From contig CM060967.1 of NCBI GenBank assembly GCA_030765045.1, positions 169,076,251 through 169,140,250 on the forward strand: a DNA stretch of 64,000 nt, in the 5' to 3' direction. The first letter of the stretch is position 1; each line of letters opens with the position of its first letter. Shown here piece by piece: positions 34,191 through 45,009 of this stretch. The notes beneath the pieces are model-generated. The model was not told the DNA's origin. It made no database searches and worked only from the letters and a program-made list of their open reading frames with translations. A program made the position numbers and the translations under genes. Source of the DNA: Tenodera sinensis (taxonomy: Eukaryota; Arthropoda; Insecta; Mantodea; Mantidae).

Positions 34191-34446
34191 GTGGGTGGGT
34201 GTGGGTGTGGGTGTGGGTGTCAGTGTGGGGGTGTGTGGGGTGTGTGGGTGTCGGTGTGTGTGGGGGTGTGTGTGGGTGTGGGTGTGGGTGTGGTGTGGGG
34301 GTGTGTGGGGTGTGTGGGGTGTGTGGGTGGGTGTGGGTGTGGTGGGGGTGTGTGGGTGCCGGTGTGTGTGGGGGTGTATGTGGGTGTGTGGGTGGGTGTG
34401 GGTGTGTGTGGGTGTGCGTGCGTGCGCGTGTGTGTGTGCGCGTGCG
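34191..34446. repeat. GTGTGGG minisatellite, right block
   Basis: Same unit as 33633-33761, ending in GTGCGTGCGTGCGCGTG variants before the family A right end. Confidence 0.95.
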
Positions 34447-34530
34447 CAAATGTTTATGTCAACTAACATGAAAAAGAGAAATAACAATTTGTAACATTAG
34501 TTAGTACAAGAGTAGAGAAAGGCATGTGAA

Positions 34531-35569
34531 ATCTTATGGGATCCTAGTACTGAAATATCAATTTTATATATTTTTTATAGATATAAAACCAATGCATTGC
34601 ACACTTAAAGATGTTATGTTACCACATAAAGTTTCAGCACAATCTGTTTTCAGGAAATTAATTATCCAATTTATTCACAATGCGAAAATACCTTAACATT
34701 CAAAATATTCCCTTCGCATAAAAAACGAAACTTACACAGCAGTTGTATTATTTTACAAACTCTAAATTATCCAACAAACACCATAATCCCTTGCAGGAAG
34801 AAAAAATACTTTTAAAGTAATTAAGATCTTTGCTTTGGTGAACATTTTTAGACCTTTTTATGCGTGTTTAATTAATTTAAAGCTAAAATTATTTTCAGAT
34901 TTTGAAACAAAAGATTGAATTTGAAGTCACATAAATGAAACCCATGCTGGAAAAATTCTAGGGGCACAGTACAAAATGTAATGCGCATAGAGGGATAGTG
35001 TATTAACAAATGGAAAGTTAAAAAAAAATATATAGTTTTTGTACACACGTGCATCAGATTGCCTGTTGGTCACATCTTCCCTCTTTTGTCTAGTAGTCTA
35101 TCTCCTCACATTCAGAGCTTAACCACTTCTTTCCGCTGAATCTGGTAGTTTTTGGACCCATTTTGGGCCCGTACTTTGTTGAAATAGTGCCGAAAGTTTA
35201 AACAGAAGAGGGGGTTTAATACAGCGTATTAAATAGATACATTTAAAGCCTGTACTACACCTTTAAGAATCTAAAAAATATCAGTGCCACCCGATAAGTA
35301 ATGGCTTGGGGAACATTTGTATATATGAACCTAAAAATCGTCATCGGTCATTGAGTGCCAGGGTCCGTGAGTTTGCGTGTTGGTAAGCATGCCGGTGTTG
35401 ACCTTGGACTGGGACCCGAGCATAGACCTTCTGTTTGACAGTAGTGACTGACTGACAGTTGGAGTTTGGTAGAAGAAGGCATGTGTGTTTTGTTCCGGTT
35501 AACAGCGACCATCTTCACTTCTTCGGTAAGACATGAATATGTAGTAGCTATATAGGAAATGTAGATTGG
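34531..35569. other. Unassigned intergenic sequence
   Basis: AT-rich; a 76-codon minus frame at 35348-35578 is unrecognised. Confidence 0.4.
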
Positions 35570-35840
35570 AAAACTCACATTAACTATAGTCAGTTCTGCC
35601 TGTTACGCTATCCGAGCATGGTAAATGTGAGTCCTATAGACACAATGAAATTAGTTTTCTATGTTTATTTTAACTATAATGTAATATGGAAGTTTATTTT
35701 GGGGCAATTCAGTACAAAGTGCATGGAGATTACTCCTGCAAAAGAAGGTTATTAGAATTATTTCCAACACCTCTCGCAGGCACTCATGCAATTGTCTTTT
35801 TAGAAGATTGAAAATATAAACATTGCCCTGAACGCAAGGC
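35570..35840 (+). mobile_element. LINE reverse-transcriptase thumb fragment
   Basis: Frames read PIDTMKLVFYVYFNYNV, then FWGNSVQSAWRLLLQKKVIR and IISNTSRRHSC. The DTLKxVYYAYF / FWGNS / LQKKxIRII pattern is typical of the region after the RT palm in CR1/LOA-type insect LINEs. One frameshift; nothing else of the element remains. Confidence 0.6.
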
Positions 35841-35854
35841 TAATAGCGGTTCTA

Positions 35855-36166
35855 AAATTTTCTAAAAAATGTTTACGTAAAGGGTAGTTTAGGTTCGAGG
35901 AATTTTCTTAAAAATCTTCGTGTCGCATCCTTGAAAGGCATTAAACCTAAATACCAACTTTGGTTTTTAAATGACTTTTCGTTTTTGAGTTATGCTCTCC
36001 ACAGATTGAGACACTCGCACACACACACGGACCTTTTTCTCTAAAAATGCTTTTCTTTTGGATTCAGGGGGCCTCAAAACATATATTTCCGGTGAAATCT
36101 CGACATCGAATTTTTGGGTGGAACACAATACTTCCTCTACTTACTATACGTAGTAGAAAAAGTAAA
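35855..36166 (-). repeat. Family A dispersed repeat, left half
   Basis: From AAGGGTAGTTTAGGTTCGAG through TTTTGAGTTATGCTCTCCAC, a short CACACACAC seed and GGACCTTTTTCTCTAAAAAT to the left-end hairpin CTTCCTCTACTTACTATACG. A good example of the seed in its unexpanded state. Confidence 0.85.
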
Positions 36167-37009
36167 AATGGATTTCTGTGTTTACCTTAGAGAGAGAGAG
36201 AGAGACGGGGGGGGGGATAAATCCATTAATTGCACAGCTGTCCTATTTTAGGATTGTCTTAAAGACACAGCGAGCTAATAAATCTATAGAAAGCACAATT
36301 TTAAACATGAATAAGAAAGGTTTAAAAATTGTAGAATGTAAAGATATTCCACAAGGTGTACAAAATATTATAAAATTTGGAAACATAACAGCTAACCATT
36401 TTAGATTTATTTAATTTAGCGTAGTAAACAAATGATGCTGTACAATATATAAAGAACCACGAATACTCCATACTTCCATTTAGTGCATTTTGGTTTTCTA
36501 ATGTGGACAATATTTATCACCCTGTCTCCTTCGAAACACTCCTGAACACAGTAGTGTAATTTACATTCCAATCTTAAATGTTTTTCTCAAAACCCTTTAT
36601 TTCGGAATTTTCATTACTTAATTTTCCATGTGTCAGTATGTTTGACCAAATAATTTCTAATTTTCAGCTAATGCTGTGGAATAATTAAAATACTCGCTTA
36701 GCGTTCGAAATTTTATAATTAGGTTATGTTTCGTCAATAATTTTATGCTCTGACATTCATAAGATGGACAAATTTGTGAAACCAAATATGAATGGTTTTA
36801 ATTTTGAATTTATAAATGTAAGCATCTCTTGCAAGGATTGTATGGGAGTTCAGGTTTTGCTGCTGGGGAAGAGAACTGTGTATTTGACTGATTTCGTCAC
36901 TTTGTTACAACATAGACGCGCTCCGGGCTCATTAGAACACCATTTCACTAACATCATTCCTTCATCGTCCTATATGAACTACTAGGTTAAAGGAGGTTAA
37001 ACAAAATAA
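36167..37009. other. Unassigned sequence
   Basis: Contains a short (GA)n(G)n run near 36190 and an unrecognised 73-codon + frame (36764-36985). The end (TCCTATATGAACTACTAGG near 36970) resembles the 3' part of the S3 SINE at 51760. Confidence 0.35.
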
Positions 37010-37085
37010 AGTTCTAGACAGAAAAAGCATTTCTAGTAAATGTTTGTAGAAGGGTGAGGAGAGAAGGCCATGTGAATGCAATACA
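37010..37085 (+). repeat. Family A dispersed repeat, terminal fragment
   Basis: Right end only: GAGAGAAGGCCATGTGAATG and CAATACATTAG. Confidence 0.55.
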
Positions 37086-37611
37086 TTAGTTTTTTTTTTT
37101 TTTTCTAAAAGAAAACAACAGAAACTTGATTTATCATTGCTTTGGCTTGCTGTTTCGTTTCTTTAACGAGGACCGTAGGCTATGCTTTGTACTTTAAAAT
37201 TCTCTTTCGTTTACTTTTGTAATTTTTCTTGCTTCTTTCTTACTCTGCTAGGGCTAGCAGCCTGCTTTTAATTACGACCTACGGAAACTTTATTTTATAC
37301 CTTCCCTTTTCCACTTTCTCTTGTTCTTTCCTCTTTCTGGCATTGTTTAAATATTCCGTATTTCATTTATATGTGCAAATTTTATGAGGTGTGTTTTAAG
37401 TTTTGAAAAAAGTAAACTTAAGGTGAGAGGGTTCTAATACCGTTCTCCTTCATCTAATCTGCTACATTCTGAAATCAAGTTTGTGAATCTTTTTCGATAG
37501 CAAACTCAATTTTCTTAACGGTATTCGTACTCATTTGTTTATTAAAGGATGTTGGAAGTCTACCTTTGAATAAAATATTGTTCTGAGGGATTATATGCAT
37601 TGATACTTATT
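37086..37611. other. Unassigned sequence
   Basis: Starts with a T run (37093-37106), then T-rich spacer without recognised content. Confidence 0.4.
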
Positions 37612-38326
37612 TTTACTTTCTCTACTACGTATAGTAAGTAGAGGAAGTATTGTATTCCACCCAAAAATTCGGTGTCGAGATTTCACCGGAAATGTATGTT
37701 TTGAGATCCCCTGAATCCAAAAAAAGCATTTTTAGAAAAAGGTCTGTTGTGTCTCTGTCAGTCTATGGACAGCATAACTCAAAAAAGAAAAGTCGGTTAA
37801 AAAGCAAATTTGGTATTTAAGTTTAATGTCTTTCAAGAATACGACACGAAGATTTTGAAGAGAATTCCTCCACCCTATACTAGCCTAGCCTATGTAGTCC
37901 TGTTTACTCTTGATGACTTTTACATAACTGGTGAACAGTAAGAGATAGGCCAAATCTTACTATACAAAATGTAGATCTTGTTAAAATACAATTTATGTCT
38001 AAAATATATATATTTTCGAATGAAAAATTTGGGAGATATGCCTTGTTATTGGCGTAAGTTTTGGAGAACTTATACTTCTGTCAAATGGAACATCGTTAAT
38101 CATTTTTTATATGTCAACAGTGCAAAGAGAACAGAATTTGAAAGCTTTAAAAGATTTGACTATCGCTCAAAGTATACTATGCCCCTATATTTCCTTTACA
38201 CCTACAAGGAAATAAGTAATAAGATAATTTCTGCAAGCATTTATCTCAACTAACATGCAGAAGATAACTGCTTATAAGAATAGTTAGTACAAGAGTAGGG
38301 AAACCCATGTGAGTGCAGCACATCAG
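37612..38326 (+). repeat. Family A dispersed repeat, reference-quality copy (715 bp)
   Basis: The clearest hairpin end: TACTTTCTCTACT, a 10-base loop, then AGTAGAGGAAGTA. Interior blocks in order: TTCACCGGAAATGTATGTTT, CAGCATAACTCAAAAAAG, ACGACACGAAGATTTTGAAG, TGACTTTTACATAACTGG, ACCTACAAGGAAATAAG, and right end ATGTGAGTGCAGCACAT. No protein of more than about 90 codons and no family match, so non-autonomous. Confidence 0.9.
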
Positions 38327-38473
38327 CCTGAAGGGAGCATTGGGCAGGTTGTACTCTGATATTGTTTCCAAAAGCGGCGACAAAACCTTGTCAATTGTGA
38401 ACACTTCCTGGGAAATAACTCGGCCGGATGATATGGAAGGTTTTGTAGTTCAAACGGAAAAACTGTTCCATTT
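38327..38473 (+). other. Candidate 147-bp coding exon, unrecognised
   Basis: Bounded by acceptor CACATCAG (ending 38326) and a strong donor TTT|GTAAGT. One frame is open throughout and reads LKGALGRLYSDIVSKSGDK, then LSIVNTSWEITRPDDMEG and FVVQTEKLFH. Composition looks protein-like, unlike neighbouring AT-rich repeats. No family recognised. The acceptor AG belongs to the end of a family A copy. A decayed transposon fragment is the main alternative. Confidence 0.3.
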
Positions 38474-39479
38474 GTAAGTGGCGTGCGTAGCTAGCAGATT
38501 TCTCTGTAACAACTGTCAAAGTAATCGAATAAGCAGCATTCTCTTTCCCCTTGTGAATGAGTCGTTCGTGCGCATGCTCCATATTGCGAATAGATATCGC
38601 CGTAGGGAACGAGATAAAGGAACGTGTAGAAAAAGTAGAGAGGAGTCTCCACTACTTTTTCTTTAAAAATGCAATTCTTTGCCACCCATCCCTCTTCTGT
38701 AGCCTGGAAGACGAAGTGAAAATGTAGTTATGCTAATGCAGGAACATTGCTCAAAAGGAAAAGACAGATAGGACCGGTAGAGATGGGTGCTTCAGTGTAA
38801 CTCACTGCTCGTTTGTAAATCGATCCCTTCCTCGAGGAAGTCGATCCTTCTCTGCACAAGAGTACAGCCAGGTGAGTCACTCACAGCCTGCTGGACTGTT
38901 GCTGCACAGCTTCTGAATCACTGCCTTCCAGCATCTTTACCTTCACCACTACTGACTAGTGACCAATGACAGTTACAATACGGGGCTAGAGGCTTGGTGC
39001 TGCTATGGGGACAAGGAACAAGTGTCGGGGACGGTAGGGTAGATAACCTGACTTTCTAGTTAAACAACGTTTTAATGTTCTCTAAAGTTATCTCCAAATT
39101 ATTAGTGCCTTTTATGGTAAAGGTTACAAATATTCGTTGAAATAAACAGCATTTATTGCGTTAAACGATTTTGTGTTATAACAAAAACTAACTTTGTCCT
39201 TAGAATCACAAACATATGTAAAGATTTACATAACAAATAATACAATATTATATTGAAAAGTATAGAAAGATTTATAGCTTCTACAAAATTACTCTATATT
39301 CACATTGGAATAAAAAATCGTATCAAAGTATCTTTAACATTGTATCATTATATAGTTTCTACTTTTCAATGAAGGATTTTCTTCTAATACCTGTGCAATA
39401 AACCGTCTTTCTTGGATAGCATTAAAATTTAGTTACATTTCTCTGAATTTACGCAAGTTTCTCAAATTTTTTTGTGTAG
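38474..39479. other. Unassigned sequence
   Basis: No exon or repeat recognised. 38480-39000 is moderately GC-balanced; the rest is AT-rich. Confidence 0.35.
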
Positions 39480-40110
39480 TGTGTAATTTTGGAGGCTTTC
39501 TTTGTTATTGTGTGTGAGTTTTGCAATACGTAAACTTTTCTCAAATTGAAGGTCGTTGCTCACATTTTTACTTCTTGGCCATGCAAAAAGAACGCATAGC
39601 CTTCATATAGCGAGCATATATAAGATTTGACTATCGCTCAAAGCCTACTGTATTCCTATATTCCCCTTGTAGCTACAAGAAAATAAGGAATAAGATAGTC
39701 TCTGCAAATATTTATCTCGAATAATATGAAAATAGAAGAATAAAAGCTTGTAGGAATGGTTAGTACAGTGTTGTCAGGTTTTGGTAGAGGAAATCGCTCT
39801 ATAGGACTTCGAAGTCCTTCAAAGACAAAATAATTGCCTTTGTCAATCTAACCTTTGTTGACTTGCTCTCATATAAGAATAAATGTCTATTGAGGAAAAA
39901 TTTCTGGTTAAAAGCAGAAGTGCATGGGTAAGTGAATTTGAGTTCTTATATATCTACATTTTACTTGAGAAATCCGTTAATTTCCAAAGAATTCCCTCAT
40001 TGGCTTTTGAGTTGAATATCTACCCCGAGGGAAAGAAATCCTTAACGTGGCAATTCTTAATTAGTAGAAGAGTAGAGAAAGTCATGTGAGTGCAACACCT
40101 CAGATTTCTT
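39480..40110 (+). repeat. Family A dispersed repeat, right half, split by an insertion
   Basis: Family A sequence at 39480-39765 (TATTCCCCTTGTAGCTACAAG to GGTTAGTA) resumes at 40067 (GAAGAGTAGAGAAAGTC to AACACCTCAGATTT). Confidence 0.8.
39766..40060. mobile_element. ~295-bp insertion inside family A, flanked by TTAGTA
   Basis: TTAGTA is present at 39760-39765 and 40061-40066, while other family A copies have it once. The insert begins CAGTGTTGTC and has no coding capacity. No inverted termini were evident, so the class is unknown. Confidence 0.6.
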
Positions 40111-40422
40111 CTTTATTTCATTTACTATTAATATCTGAATATTACTCACAAAATCTGTTTCCGTTGTATGTTAAATTTAGCGTGTTATTGATGGAACTTT
40201 CCATCGACACTCCTGAAGGTTTTCCCATGTTTTGAGCTGAAACAACCCGCAGTTTTACACACAGCAGGAGAATTCCTAAAATGGTCACGTCAAAGACAAC
40301 TTGGGGGGCCACAATCTTATGACTTAATTAGCGTGTCGGGGGAACCACGCCCCTGCCACAAGAACCAGCAATCAACACTTCCGGTTCATTAGGCCGACCG
40401 TTTATATTCATTCATTATTCAG
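40111..40422. other. Unassigned sequence
   Basis: No recognised feature; ends in the acceptor-like TTCATTATTCAG. Confidence 0.35.
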
Positions 40423-40507
40423 ATTGACGTTGATGAAGTGTGGAATCCCAGTGTGAATAATTACAAGGAAAATATGGCCAATGTAGTGCATAACCTGCAG
40501 GTGTCAG
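40423..40507 (+). other. Candidate 85-bp coding exon, unrecognised
   Basis: Acceptor TTATTCAG at 40415-40422 and donor TCAG|GTAAAA. The frame is open and reads IDVDEVWNPSVNNYKENMA then NVVHNLQVS. Protein-like composition but too short to identify. Its phase does not follow directly from the candidate exon at 38327-38473, so the two cannot be joined as drawn. Confidence 0.25.
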
Positions 40508-40529
40508 GTAAAAGCTTCCTTTAAAAAAT

Positions 40530-40835
40530 CCAATGTTCCACTCACATGACTTTCTCTACTCTTGAAGTAACCATTCTTACGAACTCTTATTCCTATATCT
40601 TCTCTGTGTTAGTTGAGAGAAACATTTGTACAATTATCTTATTGTTTATTTCCTTGTAGGTACAAGGGGAATATTATAATACAGTAGACTTTGTGCGATA
40701 GTCAAATGTTTTAAAGCTTTGAGATCCTGTTGTCTTTGCACACGTAACATATAAGAAATGAACACCGATATTCCGTTTCACGAAAGTTCTACGTTTCCCG
40801 AAACTGACACAAATAACAAGGAATATCACATAGCA
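40530..40835 (-). repeat. Family A dispersed repeat, right half
   Basis: Starts ATGTTCCACTCACATGACTT and TCTCTACTCTTG; ends in GACACAAATAACAAGGAATA. Followed within about 110 bp by the hAT relic. Confidence 0.8.
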
Positions 40836-40944
40836 GGAAGAGGAACAGGAAGAAGGGGATGGCGGGATGGCAGAAACATGAGTTTATGTGAGTTAAGAAA
40901 TAACACTAGAAATTGCGACATCTAGTAGTTTTTCTGATGGTCCA

Positions 40945-42574
40945 TTTATTGAACGATGTATGCTTATAGCTGCAAGTAAATTCATCCCTGTCAGTGTTCA
41001 CCAGTTCGAGTGTCAGACTGTCACCTCATACTATTTCACGCAGAATTCAAGATCTCGCAGACAACATTTACGCATAACTTATTGAAAGAGCATGAGAATT
41101 TGTTGCATTCTCTATTGCTATTGATGAGAGCACTGACTTATCAAGTATGGCTCAATTATGTATTTTTATTTGTGAAGTAAATGAAGATTTGGAAGTTGTG
41201 GAAGAAATGCTAGATCTGGTGCCAATAAAAGGCACAACAACAGGATTAGACATTCTGAATTGTATAGTAGAAGTTGTGGAGAATGCAAGGATTCAATGGG
41301 ATACACTCATATCGGTAGCCACCGATGGTGCCCCAGCTTTGGTTGGTTCGCACAACGGATTTGTGACCCTCCTGAAAAGTAAACTAGCAAAAGAAATAAC
41401 AGCAGTTCATTGCATAGTCGAGGCAAGGTAGTAAGCAAATTATTTGAATTATTGGATGAGATACGCTTGTTCATGGAAATGTGCGGAGAACCTATTGAAG
41501 AGTTCGCGAATGTTAAGTGGAAATGTGATTTTGAATTTATGGCCGATATTAGTGAACATTTGAATACTTTGAATATTTCACTACTAGGGAAAAACAAACT
41601 AATCACAGATATGTTCTGTAGCATTGAAGTTTTTAAAATATGCTTTCGTCATGGGAACGTCAACTGTCAAATGGTGATCCTTGTATTTTCCCAGGTTGGA
41701 AAGTGTGATCCGTGATTGTGATTCCCTAGAAATGGTATGTTGTGTTAAAAATCTGCACATGCTTTCCCGTGCGTTTGATGAAAGATTTCACAATCTCATG
41801 GGCTTAACAATGGATTTTGATTTATTCGCTACACCATTTAGCATGAATGTTGGTGATACTCCCAAAGATGTTCAACTGGAGCTTATCACCTTGAAATGTG
41901 ACATTGATACAGAAACAGGAAGTTTGCTAGATTTCTACAGGAGATTTCCTAAATCAAGTTTCTCTCGATTACACAGACGTGTGGCATATATGAGGGCAAT
42001 GTTTGGTTTGACCTTTGTATGTGAATCCTTATTTTCAGCTATGAAACGCATTAAAATCCCTCAGAGAGTCAACATCCGTGGTCATAACTTGAAGTGTGTA
42101 TCAAGGGTCCAGAGTTGTTTCATTGTCTCCAAATGTGGCGAATATTATGAAAACCAAAATATGTCAGAAGGCAAGAGTGTATACCGAAAAATGAATGTAT
42201 AAAATTCTTAATTGAAACGTGTATATTAGTTAAATATAAAGTATTCTGTGTAATATTAGCACTGTATAGTAAATATTATTTTGTTATTTTATGTTTTTGA
42301 ATTGTTTAAGGACCAAAATTGTGCTAATTTCCACAAAGTACTGCTTCGTTCTTATAGTTAAAAATATTGCTTTTATATGCCATCATTTGGTTGTATGTAT
42401 AGGATTGAAGGCTATAATAATCTTACTGGTATTGGGTTCTTTTATCATCATTTAATAACAAGTACCAGAAAGATATTAAACCACGTATTACACAGTTTCT
42501 GAATTGTTCCTTCACTACTACCCTGTCCTTAATTATTTAATGGTAATGCAAGTGCAGATTACGCAACGCCACTG
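40945..42574 (+). mobile_element. hAT-superfamily transposase relic (GTF2IRD2/ZBED-like type)
   Basis: Pieces in family order: RLSPHTISRRIQDLADNIYA, FSIAIDESTDLSSMAQLCIF (first catalytic Asp), LVPIKGTTTGLDI, SVATDGAPALVG (second Asp), AVHCI, then SRGKVVSKLFELLDEIRLF, KWKCDFEFMADISEHLNTLN, GKNKLITDMF, YFPRLESV and the C-terminal dimerisation part MFGLTFVCESLFSAMKRIK. The N-terminal BED zinc finger is missing. Between AVHCI and SRGKV the segment usually containing HQEALCAK and HTEVRWL is deleted, and at least two frameshifts follow. The right terminus is probably ACGCCACTG at 42566-42574; no matching left terminus was found. Confidence 0.85.
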
Positions 42575-43269
42575 GCACTCGCCAGCAACGATCAGGCACG
42601 CCGGCCGGCACCATGCGAACTGTATAGGCACACCGTGCGAGTCAGTTGGCGGTCCCTGGACTAGCTAGTCAACTCCTCTTCCCATTCTTAATTCCTAGAA
42701 ATCCATGTACTTTGCGTCGGTTTTACATCTCTAATTGTTGTCACCACCCAACTACCTGGAATCGCTGAGACGCTCCAGTTCCTCAAATTTGTACCTTGAG
42801 CCTAATGACTTAACCTCTCATGCTCTGCTAATTACTTAACGACCTTTCTCAAGTGCACATCAAACCAATTCCCGATACAAGATAATTTTATGCACCTAAA
42901 CTTTATACAATATATTACTCTGATTTTATGTTTTCTTTCTATTGTCCTATTTTCTCTATAAGTCACTTCATTACTAATCCTATTTAAGTGCATCTCTTAT
43001 TCTCTTAAAAGGAATATTGACTTTATGAAATCCTGATTTCAGCATCATTCATGTAGCCTAGACTGACATTTTCTAGGGTTTTTTTTTCCGACGAGCCACT
43101 TCGATTGTTATCCATTTCGCAGTTAGTAAACAACCTTCTTAGGGCGGTGTGGTTTGGTGAGTTACATTCACCACTCCTATCACTGCGGCCATCCTTTACA
43201 TGTGTAGCCAATCTCAGATCATTCAGAAATCCCTACGCGCAGATGAGAGAGTACTATTGCTTATTTATT
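42575..43269. other. Unassigned sequence
   Basis: 42580-42700 is GC-richer; no gene or repeat recognised. Confidence 0.35.
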
Positions 43270-43760
43270 GTAGCCCTCGCACCTATAAGAAAATATGTAA
43301 CAAGAACAAAAGTATAAATATTGTAGAAATGGTTTGAAATACGGGAATTGCCGAGGATTGCCGCATAGTTGATGATGGCATAGCAGTTATCTGCATTACC
43401 GGCGAACCAACGACATCGGTGAGCTACCGGAGTCTGTCAGGGTTAATTAAAGTGGTTAAATCTGGAGTGTAAGGGATACATTTACAGATGGCAGTGCTGG
43501 AGGGCGTTTGGACTCAATCCCAATTATAGATGGCAGCATCAAATTTGTTTTTTCTTTTTGTAAATAATTGTTTATTTTATAATCTGTATTGAAAGTTTTT
43601 AAATCAACTTAAGATTTTTAAAGGGTAAACTTCTTAGCTAATGGGAATCATTGCAAGATAACTCTCTTATTTCTGTTGCCTTAGATTTTTATTAGAATTC
43701 ATTCCTGGTTAACGGGCTGAAACTGAGTAAGTTGTGCTTTAGTACTATTATTGATAATGA
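43270..43760 (+). repeat. ~0.5-kb direct repeat, copy 1
   Basis: Shares with 44485-44970 the blocks TTGTAGAAATGGTTT, ATCGGTGAGCTACCGGAGTC, ACATTTACAGATGGCAGT, CAATTATAGATGGCAGCATC and TTGTTTATTTTATAAT in the same order. No coding frame. Confidence 0.85.
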
Positions 43761-44484
43761 AGCTCAATAAAATAAGTGAAAGTCCAACTCGTGATATTTA
43801 CTCCATGCTGTCGTTACGATTTCACAGAACGTTAAACACAACGATCACAGTTTTCAAATTTCGAATTAAATAAGATACAGGTAGCCAACTGTACTGTTTT
43901 ATTCACGTCGTACATTGACTAAAATACTATGCAAGTTATCCAATATAATATTACGCAAAGGCCTTTATCAGTAGAAACTGACATAAATACACCAATTTGT
44001 TTTACTAAATGTGTGTTATTTTGTAAAACTATTTAGAACACAATACAGAGGTGTATAACAATTGTGTTGGCACCCTTTTAATGTTTGTCGCAGGAAGTAC
44101 GCAGTGTCATCTAGCGTGTGAATTTGAAAGTAAAGGTTGCATGCAGCGCTCGAAATGTATGTTTCACCACGGTGACCTTGACAGAACGATGTAGAACCGG
44201 AAGTGCCTTTTCCAGTTGGCACCCACTGAGCCTATCCAAAGTGGCGTTTGATATTGTAACGCTTTATATGTACAAATTGAAATCCGCACATTAAACAGCA
44301 AACTGTCGTGTTCTTGTAACTGACAAACTCTGTACCACTCTTCATGAAATGCCACTGAATGAGTTGAACAGCAAGTTAGGGGAGGGATGACAGGCGGAGT
44401 AAGACAAGAACGTCTTCCAGTGAAGTGGCACAAATATCCCTGGGCGGGCATAAAGGAGTGGTGCCGCTTATTTAATTCCAGCCA
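43761..44484. other. Spacer between the direct repeats
   Basis: About 720 bp; a 95-codon minus frame (44164-44451) overlaps a 68-codon one, neither recognised. Confidence 0.4.
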
Positions 44485-44970
44485 TCCTACCTATTAGGAA
44501 ATATGTACCTATCAAGAGCAAAAGTACAAATCTTGTAGAAATGGTTTAAGTTGCAGGATAGTTTATGTTTAGGAAGAAATCGATCATAGTAACCACCTAC
44601 ATTACCGCCGAGCCAGCGAGATCGGTGAGCTACCGGAGTCTGTCCGAGATTTACCTGGCTAAATCTTGAGTGTACGGAATACATTTACAGATGGCAGTGG
44701 TGAAGGGCGTTTGGACTCAACCCCAATTATAGATGGCAGCATCACATTTGTTTTCTGTTTTTGTATATGGTTGTTTATTTTATAATTTGTATTCAGAGTT
44801 TTTAAATATACTTAAGAGTTTAGAAAGCAAAACATATTATCTAATGGGAATAATTGAAGTATAATTCTCTTATGTAATGTTGCATTAGCTTTTTTGTTTG
44901 AATTTGTTCTAAGTTGAGGGACTGAAGCTCAGCAAGTTGTACTTTAGTACCAGTGATATTGATATTATAT
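44485..44970 (+). repeat. ~0.5-kb direct repeat, copy 2
   Basis: Second copy, about 1.2 kb downstream of the first. Its end is only about 40 bp before the readable start of the I-like LINE, so it could be an older target or an unrelated element. Confidence 0.85.
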
Positions 44971-45009
44971 CGCGCAATTTTCAATGAAATCAAGTTGCAA
45001 TATTTATTA

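Larger units (their letters stand above)
33503..34530 (+). repeat. Family A copy carrying a minisatellite and a LINE insertion
   Basis: Left end CTACGTATAGTAAGTAGAGG to CTAAAAAAAGGCCCG, then the simple-sequence site expanded to a GTGTGGG array, a LINE 3' fragment, more array, and the right end AAATGTTTATGTCAACTAAC to GTAGAGAAAGGCATGTG. The family A interior between seed and right end is missing. Confidence 0.8.

Noticed and set aside
33636..34494. Cys/Val/Gly- and His/Thr/Pro-rich open frames around the GTGTGGG array
   Set aside because: Minisatellite artefacts; only the LINE C-terminal segment 33903-34190 in one of these frames is genuine protein-coding sequence.
38327..40507. Joining the two exon candidates into one gene
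   Set aside because: Their splice phases do not match and no intervening or flanking exon was recognised.
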